Assembly (NCBI RefSeq): GCF_030150205.1
Contig: NZ_JASLGT010000026.1
Coordinates: 115,798-179,797, forward strand
Reading direction: 5' to 3'
DNA: 64,000 nucleotides
Origin: Niabella sp.
GTDB lineage: Bacteria; Bacteroidota; Bacteroidia; Chitinophagales; Chitinophagaceae
Shown here: positions 17,387-25,768 of the stretch, piece by piece
Position numbering within the stretch: the stretch's first letter is position 1
Layout of the letters: each line of letters starts with the position of its first letter
Notes under the pieces: model-generated
What the model saw: only the letters and a program-made list of their open reading frames with translations
Database searches by the model: none
What the model was told of the DNA's origin: nothing
Program-made: the position numbers and the translations under genes

Positions 17387-18046
17387 TCAGGCTTGCTTCG
17401 GAAAATCTGTGCTGGCTTTCACTTCTTCGATTTGCTGGGTATGCCGGTTACTGTGCGCCGAAATAAGCAGGATGAACTGGTAGGCATCATAGGTGCCGAT
17501 CGGTGTTATCAGTACATGGTTGCGCAGATCGGCCTTCGTGTTTTGAATAAAGCGGATCCGTTTTTCGCGGTTCTCTTTAAACGCGGCAAGCGCTTCCGCC
17601 AGCGTTTTGTAAGAAGAATGGGCTGGCTCAAGGGCCGCAAATGTCTTTGATTTTTTTGAGCGGTCTTCTACAGCCTTGATCAGCTGCTGATCGGTAAATA
17701 AGAGCGCGGCTCTTTTTTCGGGGTTCACCGGTTTTGTTAAACCTGCTTCCACCATCTTCCAGAGTGTTTCTTCGGCTGCAGCGATGTGTTTAACACATTC
17801 CTCGATACTCCATTTCCCGGCGGCTGGTTTAAATGTTAATTGTGCTTCGTTCAGGTCCTTTACCGCATTAAAAACACCGGATTCTGTTTCTTTTAGAAAT
17901 TGGATTGCAAATGTCCGTTCTTCTTTGGTAAGCCCCCTTTGTCCGGATCTAAGACCGGGCAGCGGTCTGCTTTTTGGGCGGGCATTGCTGTTGTAAGAAC
18001 TGAAACTTAAGAAAACCAGCAGCAGCAAGGCGGCGGCCTGTTTCAT
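17387..18046 (-). CDS. Exported DinB-like family protein
   Basis: 219 residues from the ATG at 18046 (MKQAAALLLLVFLSF), which opens a signal peptide; upstream starts are less likely. The four-helix DinB/YfiT pattern includes the phrase GKWSIEECVKHIAAAEETLW with a His in the first metal-binding position and SAHSNRHTQQIEEVK near the end with two more, the usual three-His site. Family members are metal-binding proteins or thiol S-transferases. A secreted version is unusual but recurs in Bacteroidota. Substrate unknown. Confidence 0.82.
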   Translation of the reverse strand: MKQAAALLLLVFLSFSSYNSNARPKSRPLPGLRSGQRGLTKEERTFAIQFLKETESGVFNAVKDLNEAQLTFKPAAGKWSIEECVKHIAAAEETLWKMVEAGLTKPVNPEKRAALLFTDQQLIKAVEDRSKKSKTFAALEPAHSSYKTLAEALAAFKENREKRIRFIQNTKADLRNHVLITPIGTYDAYQFILLISAHSNRHTQQIEEVKASTDFPKQA

Positions 18047-18098
18047 CGAATGAACGCCGGAGCATGTTGGGGTATTTAATAGCATACATTTCATACAA

Positions 18099-18106
18099 CA
18101 AATGTA
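18099..18106 (-). promoter_or_regulatory. -7 element of the DinB-like gene
   Basis: CAAATGTA on the plus strand reads TACATTTG on the minus strand, an exact TAnnTTTG match about 50 bases upstream of the start at 18046. Confidence 0.5.
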
Positions 18107-18405
18107 TCATTCAAATAATACAGACTGCGGGTGTTATTCAGACAATCTCCCGGGGTGATCCGGACGGGGCAGCACCTTTTTGTTATTGAGCCATGACATC
18201 CGGAATGAGGGTACAAACCACGTGCTCAGGTAGGTACAGGACAGTTATATGGCCCAAGTTTTATTTATTCGTATGCGTTACAGAACCGATACGGCTTGCC
18301 ATTTCTGCAGAAGGAAGCATCTTTATGTTCCGGTAATCATCGGCTTACCGGCTTCCTTCAATATTCAATAGCCATGTTCCGGATGTAATGAAAAATAAAT
18401 AACAG
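18107..18405. other. Intergenic region before the glycosidase cluster
   Basis: About 300 bases. A 7-bp inverted repeat CCGGTAA/TTACCGG with a 9-base loop lies near 18331-18353. Nothing else is recognised. Confidence 0.4.
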
Positions 18406-20145
18406 ATGCTTAGAACGGTTATTGGAGTTACCCTTTTATGTTGTTCCGGGTTGTTTTCCTGGTGCCAGGTTTTTAGTGGTGTAGATGACCTGGGACGGGT
18501 TTTGCCGCAGCAGGATGTGGCCGGCAATATCCGGAAGGGAAAACAGGTGGGTATATTTTATTTTCTGTGGCAGGGCGATGTGCATTCGCCAACGGCGGAG
18601 CGCGTTTGGGACCTGAGCGAAATATATCGTAAAACTCCCGAAGTTTTTAAAGACTTTAATCATCCCGGCTGGGGTGGAGGGGCCGGTGTTGCCGGGCGGT
18701 ATTATTTCTGGGGCGAACCGATATACGGGTACTACAGAGGAGATGATTATTGGGTGCATTTAAAAAATATACAATTGCTGACAGATGCCGGGGTCGATTT
18801 TTTAGTGATCGATGCTACGAACCGGTTAATTTATCCAACACAATCCGCCGCGCTTTTTAAAGCGATCGAAGCCGTTCGGGCGCAGGGTAAAAATCCGCCC
18901 AAACTGGTGTATTATACCAATACCGGTTCCGGAGCGGCCATGCAGGAGATCTTCGATACTTATTATAAAGAAGGAGCACCGCATCGCTATCCGAACTGTT
19001 GGTTTTATCTTGATGGAAAGCCTTTGATAATCGGTTTGTCTGCAGAAGCAAAAGGAAAGGACTATGAACCGTTTTTTACTTTCAGGGAATCGCAATGGCC
19101 CAATGAAGGAAAAAAAGAAAATGGCTGGCCCTGGATTGAATTCCAGCGTCCGCAACAGGTATATTATAACAAAAAAGGACAGAAGGAGATTATAAACGTT
19201 TCCACCGCACAACATCCGGAACTGGATGCCGCCATGGGCGGGTCGGCATTTTACGGCCGTCCTGGAAACTGGGGCCGCAGTTTTAGAAACAACTCGCCCG
19301 GAAACCCGGAAAAGGATTTATACTATGGCTACAATATACAGGAGCAGTGGGACTTTGCAATCAGCCAGGATGTACCGTTTGTATTTGTTACGGGATGGAA
19401 TGAGTGGATCGCGGGCAAATGGCGCCGGCAATCCGGAGATAAAAACCAGGCTTTATTTGTAGACCAGGCCAGTCCTGAATATAGCCGGGATATTGAACCT
19501 TCATTAACCGCCGGACTGCGTGATCATTACTATATGCAGCTGATCGGAAATATCCGCCGGTATAAAGGAACACCGGAAATTCCGGTGGTATTCAGAAAAG
19601 AGCCCATACGCAATTGGAACGATTGGAAGACGGTGCCGGCAGTGTATGAAGATTATGCCGGTGATGTACTGCATCGCTCACATCCGGGCGCACAGACGGA
19701 GCCCGCGGTCGTTTATACAAATACTACCGGCAGGAATGATTTAAAAACAGTAAAGCTCGCCGCCGGAAAGGAGCGTTTGTATTTTTATGTAAATACCGTG
19801 GATACCTTAACGGCTGTTTCGGGCGAGAACTGGATGACGCTTTGGTTAAACACCGATCAATCCTATACCTCCGGCTGGAACGGGTATGATTACCGGGTGA
19901 TCGCCGGCAGCCAGTTGCAGCGGTTCATCAATCAAACCTGGAAGACGATTGCTACCATAAGTTTCATGATGCAGGGCAGCCAGCTAATGATCGAAATCCC
20001 TTATAGACTGATTGGCCTTCCCGGTAAGGATGCCTTAGTGGAATTTAAATGGTCTGATAATATGCAGAAGGCAGATCCATTGGATTGGTACACCAGCGGG
20101 GATGCTGCGCCCGGTGGCCGGATGAACCTGCTGTTGCGTTTTTAA
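18406..20145 (+). CDS. Secreted glycoside hydrolase, GH71/GH99-like
   Basis: 579 residues with a signal peptide MLRTVIGVTLLCCSGLFSWC. The first roughly 390 residues look like a TIM-barrel of the GH71/GH99 type: VGIFYFLWQGD, a middle section with DAGVDFLVIDATNR, then VFVTGWNEWIAGKW with the W331-N332-E333-W334 motif. GH99 enzymes carry catalytic glutamates in a comparable FNEW segment. The last roughly 180 residues form a beta-rich domain resembling a carbohydrate-binding module. It is followed by GH106 and GH78 genes on the same strand, so it probably acts on the same complex plant or microbial glycan. Exact family assignment is tentative. Confidence 0.72.
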   Translation: MLRTVIGVTLLCCSGLFSWCQVFSGVDDLGRVLPQQDVAGNIRKGKQVGIFYFLWQGDVHSPTAERVWDLSEIYRKTPEVFKDFNHPGWGGGAGVAGRYYFWGEPIYGYYRGDDYWVHLKNIQLLTDAGVDFLVIDATNRLIYPTQSAALFKAIEAVRAQGKNPPKLVYYTNTGSGAAMQEIFDTYYKEGAPHRYPNCWFYLDGKPLIIGLSAEAKGKDYEPFFTFRESQWPNEGKKENGWPWIEFQRPQQVYYNKKGQKEIINVSTAQHPELDAAMGGSAFYGRPGNWGRSFRNNSPGNPEKDLYYGYNIQEQWDFAISQDVPFVFVTGWNEWIAGKWRRQSGDKNQALFVDQASPEYSRDIEPSLTAGLRDHYYMQLIGNIRRYKGTPEIPVVFRKEPIRNWNDWKTVPAVYEDYAGDVLHRSHPGAQTEPAVVYTNTTGRNDLKTVKLAAGKERLYFYVNTVDTLTAVSGENWMTLWLNTDQSYTSGWNGYDYRVIAGSQLQRFINQTWKTIATISFMMQGSQLMIEIPYRLIGLPGKDALVEFKWSDNMQKADPLDWYTSGDAAPGGRMNLLLRF

Positions 20146-20290
20146 GGCCATTGTTTATACAGTAGCAAATACCATGTTGCCTTCAGAACCATTGTGTGAA
20201 TGCCGATACCGTTTAAGACGTCATTAAAGAAGCGGGGGCATGGGTGCTGTTTGATGTTTGTACAGGGAGGAACAGGACGGTTGTCTGCCT

Positions 20291-20298
20291 TAAATTTG
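20291..20298 (+). promoter_or_regulatory. -7-like element (TAAATTTG) before the GH106 gene
   Basis: An exact TAnnTTTG match 32 bases upstream of the ATG at 20331. The TTTG at 20257-20260 is too far away to be a standard -33 box. Confidence 0.4.
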
Positions 20299-20330
20299 AT
20301 TTATTTGTAAGAACCGGAGAAATATTCGTT

Positions 20331-23300
20331 ATGAGAGTTTGCCATTTATACCTGACAGGGTTTTGTCTTTTATTGTTTGGAGCCTGCAGCACTGCAAAAA
20401 AAAGCAGTGACTGGAGTCACATAGAGCATGTATTTGCAAAGGCTCCGGATTCCATTCAAACCAGCGTATACTGGTACTGGATATCCGATAATCTTTCAAA
20501 AGAAGGCGTGGTTAAAGACTTGCAGGCCATGAAGACGGTTGGTATCAACCGGGCATTTATCGGGAATATCGGTTTAAGCGACCTGCCGGGCAATGCCTAT
20601 GGCAGGGTGAAGATTTTTACAGATGAATGGTGGGATATTTTACATACGGCTTTGAAGACGGCTACCGAACTCAACATCGATATCGGTATTTTCAACAGCC
20701 CGGGATGGAGCCAGTCCGGAGGCCCCTGGGTAAAACCCAGCCAGGCCATGCGTTACCTGGCAACAGCAGATACGCTGGTCACCGGCGGTGGACGTTTTCA
20801 GCGTAAATTGCCTGTTCCGGATAAAGACTTTCAGCCGGTACAGGTACTGGCTTTCCGTGCACCCAAAGACTATGGCGTAACCATTGCAGCGCAGCATCCC
20901 TCGCTGCAATCAAATCTCCAGGGGCGGGCATTGCAAACGCTCTTTGATAAAGATCTGAATACAGAAGTGGCTTTAGAAAAAAATAAAACAAATGAAATCA
21001 CCATTGCGTCAAATAAAGCGTTTACTGCGAGAAGCCTTACGGTATATCCCGGTAAGCGGAATATGAGCTTTGACGTGGTGCTGGAAGCAAAAAAACAAAA
21101 CGATTTTGTACCGGTACGGTCATTCCGCTTGGACCGGAACAACAATAACCTGAATGTAGGATTTGAACAGTTTGCTCCTGTAACGGTTTCTTTCGATGCG
21201 GTTGAAGCAAAGGAATACCGGGTTTTGATAAAAAACATACAGGGTGATGGCGGCATTGCGGAGATTGAACTTGCCGCGGCACCAAGGGTGGAGCGCTTTA
21301 AGGAAAAAACACTGGTGCGCATGCATCCCACACCGCTTCCTTACTGGCACGATTATCAATGGGAAGCACAGGCGGTGATAAAAGACCCGGCCTATGTGAT
21401 CCGGCCACAGGACGTGATGAACCTTACCGGTAATGTAGATCAAAATGGCGTGCTAACCTGGAATGTTCCCAAAGGGGAGTGGGTGATCTTAAATTCCGGT
21501 ATGGTGCCCACAGGCGTCACAAACGGACCGGCAAGTCCGGAAGGCGTAGGGCTTGAAGTGGATAAGATGAACCAGGAACATGTGCTGGCGCATTTTGATG
21601 CATTCCTTGGTGAAATATTACGCAGGATACCCGAGCAGGATCGTAAATCATTTAAAGTGGCCGTGCAGGATAGTTATGAAACCGGCGGCCAGAACTGGAC
21701 CGATGCGTTTGCCGCAAAATTCAAAAAAATCTATGGCTATGATCCGGTGCCTTTTTCACCCGTGTTCCAGGGATTTGTAGTAGGCAGCCAGGAGCAGTCG
21801 GATCGTTTTTTATGGGATGTACGCCGGCTGATTGCGGATATGGTAGCTTATGAGTATGTAGGTGGGTTGCGAGACATAAGCCATAAACATGGCTTAACCA
21901 TATGGCTGGAGAATTACGGTCACTGGGGCTTTCCCGGAGAGTTCTTACAATATGGCGGACAATCGGATGAAGTTGGCGGAGAGTTCTGGAGCGAGGGCGA
22001 GCTGGGAAATATAGAGAACCGCGCGGCATCATCTGCTGCGCATATCTACGGAAAAACAAAGGTGTCGGCAGAGTCCTTTACTGCAGCGGGCAATACGTTT
22101 GGCCGGTACCCGGCGCTGTTTAAGGAACGGGGCGATCGTTTCTTTGCAGAAGGCATCAATAATACATTGCTGCACGTATACATCCATCAGCCTTACGAAG
22201 GGAAACTGCCGGGTGTAAACGCCTGGTTTGGCAACGAGTTCAACCGGTTCAATACCTGGTTTTATGATATGGGCGGTTTTATACAATATTTAAAAAGAAG
22301 CAACTATTTGCTGCAACAGGGGCGGTATGTAGCAGATGTGGCCTACTTTATCGGGGAGGATGTCCCCAAAATGACGGGTGTACAGGATCCGGCAATGCCG
22401 AAGGGATATGCCTTCGATTATATCAATGCTGAAGTATTGCTGAACCGGATCACGATGAAGAACGGGCGGTTTACACTTCCGGATGGACTTTCTTACAAAG
22501 TACTGGTGCTGCCAAAACTGGAAACCATCCGGCCGGAGGTATTGCGTAAAATAGAAATACTGGTGAAGCAGGGCGGTGTGATCTTAGGACCACAGCCTAA
22601 ACGTTCGCCCAGTTTAGCGCATTATGGTGCAGCAGATAGTGAAGTGCTACAGATTGGCGCAGCGATGTGGAATGGTGCTGATGGAACGGCTAAAACAGAA
22701 AATAACTATCAGCAGGGAAAGGTATTTAACGGACTAACTCTCGAAGCCGTAATGGACCGGCTTTCCATGATCCCGGATGTGAAGCTGAAAAAGGAAGATC
22801 CCGTGGTATACCTGCACCGTACCCTCAAAGATGGCGAACTGTATTTTATCGCCAATCAGTCAGACCGGAAGATCAGCGTAGCGCCTGCATTCCGTATCAG
22901 CGGCCGCGTGCCGGAATTATGGGATGCTGTAAAGGGTGCGATGCGGGTGTTGCCGGAGTTTACGGATAACGGCCGGCAAACTACGGTGCCGCTGGAGCTG
23001 GCTCCATTTGAAAGCGCGTTTATCCTGTTCCGTAAATCAAGCTCCGCTGCAAAGAAGGACGGTCGCAATTTCCCGGAGCCTCAAAAAATAATACCGGTCT
23101 CCGGAACCTGGGATGTTGTATTTGAAAGTCCGGTTACAGCCGGTTTCCATATCAAGATGGATGCACTGACCGACTGGTCCAAACACAAAGACTCCGCCAT
23201 CCGTTATTTTTCCGGTGCCGCAACCTATTCGATTGCATTGCCCAAATTAACCGTTGCCAGGGGACAGAAAGTATTGCTGGATCTGGGTGCGCTGGTGGCT

Positions 23301-23561
23301 GTTGGAACCGTTTCCGTAAACGGCAAAACGATCGGGAATGTGTGGACGGCTCCATATAAACTGGATATTTCTGATTATTTAACGCCGGGTGAAAATACGC
23401 TGCAGGTGAAAGTAGTGAATACCTGGGTGAACCGGCTGATCGGCGATGCGCGGCTGCCGAAAGAAAAACGAAGTACCTGGACGATTGTGGATCCCTATAA
23501 CGGGAACAGTCCCTTGCATAAGGGCGGATTAACAGGACCGGTAACACTGGAAATATATTGA
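20331..23561 (+). CDS. Alpha-L-rhamnosidase, glycoside hydrolase family 106
   Basis: 1076 residues from the ATG at 20331, which opens a lipoprotein signal with lipobox FGAC (Cys19), so probably surface- or periplasm-anchored. GH106 features are the N-terminal SVYWYWISDNLSKEGVVKDL, GIFNSPGWSQSGGPWVKPSQ, the barrel region DSYETGGQNWTDAFAAKFKK, ISHKHGLTIWLENYGHWG and HVYIHQPYEGKLPGVNAWFG. The C-terminal beta-sandwich has VNGKTIGNVWTAPYKLDISD and NTWVNRLIGDARLP. The family removes terminal L-rhamnose from pectic rhamnogalacturonans and related glycans. A GH78 gene follows at 23820. Confidence 0.92.
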   Translation: MRVCHLYLTGFCLLLFGACSTAKKSSDWSHIEHVFAKAPDSIQTSVYWYWISDNLSKEGVVKDLQAMKTVGINRAFIGNIGLSDLPGNAYGRVKIFTDEWWDILHTALKTATELNIDIGIFNSPGWSQSGGPWVKPSQAMRYLATADTLVTGGGRFQRKLPVPDKDFQPVQVLAFRAPKDYGVTIAAQHPSLQSNLQGRALQTLFDKDLNTEVALEKNKTNEITIASNKAFTARSLTVYPGKRNMSFDVVLEAKKQNDFVPVRSFRLDRNNNNLNVGFEQFAPVTVSFDAVEAKEYRVLIKNIQGDGGIAEIELAAAPRVERFKEKTLVRMHPTPLPYWHDYQWEAQAVIKDPAYVIRPQDVMNLTGNVDQNGVLTWNVPKGEWVILNSGMVPTGVTNGPASPEGVGLEVDKMNQEHVLAHFDAFLGEILRRIPEQDRKSFKVAVQDSYETGGQNWTDAFAAKFKKIYGYDPVPFSPVFQGFVVGSQEQSDRFLWDVRRLIADMVAYEYVGGLRDISHKHGLTIWLENYGHWGFPGEFLQYGGQSDEVGGEFWSEGELGNIENRAASSAAHIYGKTKVSAESFTAAGNTFGRYPALFKERGDRFFAEGINNTLLHVYIHQPYEGKLPGVNAWFGNEFNRFNTWFYDMGGFIQYLKRSNYLLQQGRYVADVAYFIGEDVPKMTGVQDPAMPKGYAFDYINAEVLLNRITMKNGRFTLPDGLSYKVLVLPKLETIRPEVLRKIEILVKQGGVILGPQPKRSPSLAHYGAADSEVLQIGAAMWNGADGTAKTENNYQQGKVFNGLTLEAVMDRLSMIPDVKLKKEDPVVYLHRTLKDGELYFIANQSDRKISVAPAFRISGRVPELWDAVKGAMRVLPEFTDNGRQTTVPLELAPFESAFILFRKSSSAAKKDGRNFPEPQKIIPVSGTWDVVFESPVTAGFHIKMDALTDWSKHKDSAIRYFSGAATYSIALPKLTVARGQKVLLDLGALVAVGTVSVNGKTIGNVWTAPYKLDISDYLTPGENTLQVKVVNTWVNRLIGDARLPKEKRSTWTIVDPYNGNSPLHKGGLTGPVTLEIY

Positions 23562-23819
23562 TAAAAATACATTGAAATCGGGTGCATACCATTCTTACAA
23601 ACTTCTTTTGAGTCCGGTTTCAACCGCAACGTGCGTAGGGAATGCGCGAAGTTCGCAAAGCTATTTAACAGGAGTCCGCCATTGCGGGCATTGCGGATTC
23701 GCTGCGTCCTTTGCCTGCCCGGATGACCGGTCGGACGGGCGGTAAAAAGAAGACGACAAAAAATGCTATACACCCTGGAATCAGACGAAACCAGCTGGTA
23801 ATAATTAAAATGTAAGGGA

Positions 23820-25559
23820 ATGAAAAAAATGATATGGATTTTTGTTTTGGGAGTATTCGGGTTGTGTTTGTTACCAGGTGTTCCGGCAGCACAGGAGAAA
23901 CCGGCTAACAACCGGTTGAGGAGTCCGCTTACCAGGGAGTATGTATACCCTGTGCGGATCGTTTGGCAACAAGGCCAGGTAACAGGAGCGGAGCAGTTAT
24001 TAAAGCAGGGCATCGGTCAGGCCAGTTTAAATAATGCCAATGTGGTGTCGCTAAAAACAACTGAAAAAGGGCCGGCCAGCATTTTGCTGGATTTTGGCCG
24101 CGAAATGAATGGTGCGCTCGAAGTGATCACAGGTATGTGGCCGGCTCCCAACGGCCCCAGAAAGGTGCGGATCCGCTTTGGCGAATCAGTGAGTGAAGCC
24201 ATGGCTGAATTAGGTGCACACGGATCCACCAACGATCATGCCATCCGCGATTTTAGCCTTATGATGCCCTGGCTGGGAAAAGTACAAAGCGGGGAATCCG
24301 GTTTCCGCTTTGTAAGAATTGATCTGCTGGATGTAAACGCAGAAGCGCAGTTGAAGGAAGTACGGGTGATTTCCACGTACCGCGACATTCCTTACCTGGG
24401 ATCATTTAAAAGCAGTAATGAACGGTTAAATAAGATCTGGGAAGTGGGGGCGTATACGGTGCATTTAAATATGCAGGATTACCTGTGGGACGGCATCAAG
24501 CGTGATCGCCTGGTATGGGTGGGTGATCTGCACCCCGAAGTATCTACGGTGAATTCGGTTTTTGGCTATAACGAGGTAGTGCCCAGGAGCCTGGACCTGG
24601 CGCGGAATACCACACCGCTGCCGGGGTGGATGAGCGGTATCAGCACGTACTCTATGTGGTGGATCATTATTCAGCATGACTGGTACCTGCATCACGGTGA
24701 CCTTCCTTACCTGAAGGAGCAACAAGCCTATTTACAGGGGCTATTGAAACAGATCATGGGCAAAGTGGTAGATGGTAAAGAACAAATGGACGGAAACCGT
24801 TTCCTGGATTGGCCTTCCAGTAAGGATACGGTTGCCATTCATGCCGGTTTACAGGCCATGACGATATGGAGTCTTGAACGGGGTGCCGATTTGAGTACCG
24901 TACTGGGAGATCTGGAAACGGCAAAGCAATGCCGGGAAACCGTAGCCGAAATGCGGAAGGTTGTTCTGCCGCACCATAACAGTAAACAGGCTGCCGCCCT
25001 GCTTTCCCTGGTTGGTATGATGGACGCCGGCAAGGCCTATGCAGATGTATTATCGGTTGGCGGCGCAAAAGGCTTCTCTACATTCTATGGCTATTACATG
25101 CTGGAGGCAATGGCCAAAGCCGGGAAGTACAGGGAGGCAATGGACCTTATTACGGAGTATTGGGGGGGCATGCTGGATCTGGGAGCAACCACCTTCTGGG
25201 AAGATTTTAATATCGACTGGTTAAAAAATGCAGCCCGCATCGATGAGTTGGTACCGGCTGGCAAAACAGATGTACATGCCGCTTATGGCGATTATTGTTA
25301 TGTGGGGCATCGTCATAGTTTTTGCCATGGATGGGCATCTGGTCCTACGGTCTGGTTATCCGAACATGTGTTGGGATTAAAAGCTGTGAAACCCGGAGGA
25401 AGGGTATTCCGGCTAAACCCCCACCTGGGCAATCTCTCTTTTGCAGAGGGAACCTTCCCAACCGCATTGGGTGTAATACGGGTAAGGCATACAAAAGATA
25501 AGGCAGGAAAAGTGGTAACCACAGTACAGGCACCAAAAGGGATCCGTATTTTAAGATAA
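23820..25559 (+). CDS. Alpha-L-rhamnosidase-like enzyme, glycoside hydrolase family 78
   Basis: 579 residues with a signal peptide ending near VPAAQ. An N-terminal beta-sandwich (about 30-190) precedes an (alpha/alpha)6 barrel. GH78 hallmarks are DGIKRDRLVWVGDL beginning at D224, with the RxxWxGD motif at 230-236, TTFWEDFN with candidate catalytic E461, and SFCHGWASGPTVWLSEHVLG. It is shorter than many GH78 enzymes, with a short C-terminal beta domain. Inverting release of terminal rhamnose is the family reaction. It is downstream of GH106 (258-base gap), so the two likely cooperate. Confidence 0.9.
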   Translation: MKKMIWIFVLGVFGLCLLPGVPAAQEKPANNRLRSPLTREYVYPVRIVWQQGQVTGAEQLLKQGIGQASLNNANVVSLKTTEKGPASILLDFGREMNGALEVITGMWPAPNGPRKVRIRFGESVSEAMAELGAHGSTNDHAIRDFSLMMPWLGKVQSGESGFRFVRIDLLDVNAEAQLKEVRVISTYRDIPYLGSFKSSNERLNKIWEVGAYTVHLNMQDYLWDGIKRDRLVWVGDLHPEVSTVNSVFGYNEVVPRSLDLARNTTPLPGWMSGISTYSMWWIIIQHDWYLHHGDLPYLKEQQAYLQGLLKQIMGKVVDGKEQMDGNRFLDWPSSKDTVAIHAGLQAMTIWSLERGADLSTVLGDLETAKQCRETVAEMRKVVLPHHNSKQAAALLSLVGMMDAGKAYADVLSVGGAKGFSTFYGYYMLEAMAKAGKYREAMDLITEYWGGMLDLGATTFWEDFNIDWLKNAARIDELVPAGKTDVHAAYGDYCYVGHRHSFCHGWASGPTVWLSEHVLGLKAVKPGGRVFRLNPHLGNLSFAEGTFPTALGVIRVRHTKDKAGKVVTTVQAPKGIRILR

Positions 25560-25608
25560 CAGCGTTGGCTTTCGGCGATCGCAGCGGGGCGGAAAGCGAT
25601 CCGTTTTT

Positions 25609-25768
25609 AGCAATCAGCAATCAGTTATCAGTTTTCAGTTATCAGCCTTCAGTTATTAGCACATCGGGTATGAAAACGGATCTGACCTGAAACTTTGAAC
25701 CAGGAACATACGCGTAGCATTCAGCCTTTAGCAATCAGCATTTAGCTTTTAGCCATCAGCCATTCGCT
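25609..25768. repeat. Cluster of short phrase repeats (CAATCAGTTATCAG type)
   Basis: Imperfect repeats of AGCAATCAG, TTATCAGT, TTCAGTTATCAG and TTTAGC phrases fill the gap between GH78 and the convergent kinase gene and run into the kinase C-terminal codons. Similar phrases appear at 12640-12935 and 46270-46295. CCTGAAACTTTGAAC at 25688 recurs near 46350. Confidence 0.7.

Noticed and set aside
18406..25559. Complete polysaccharide utilisation locus
   Set aside because: No SusC or SusD homologue is present in the window.
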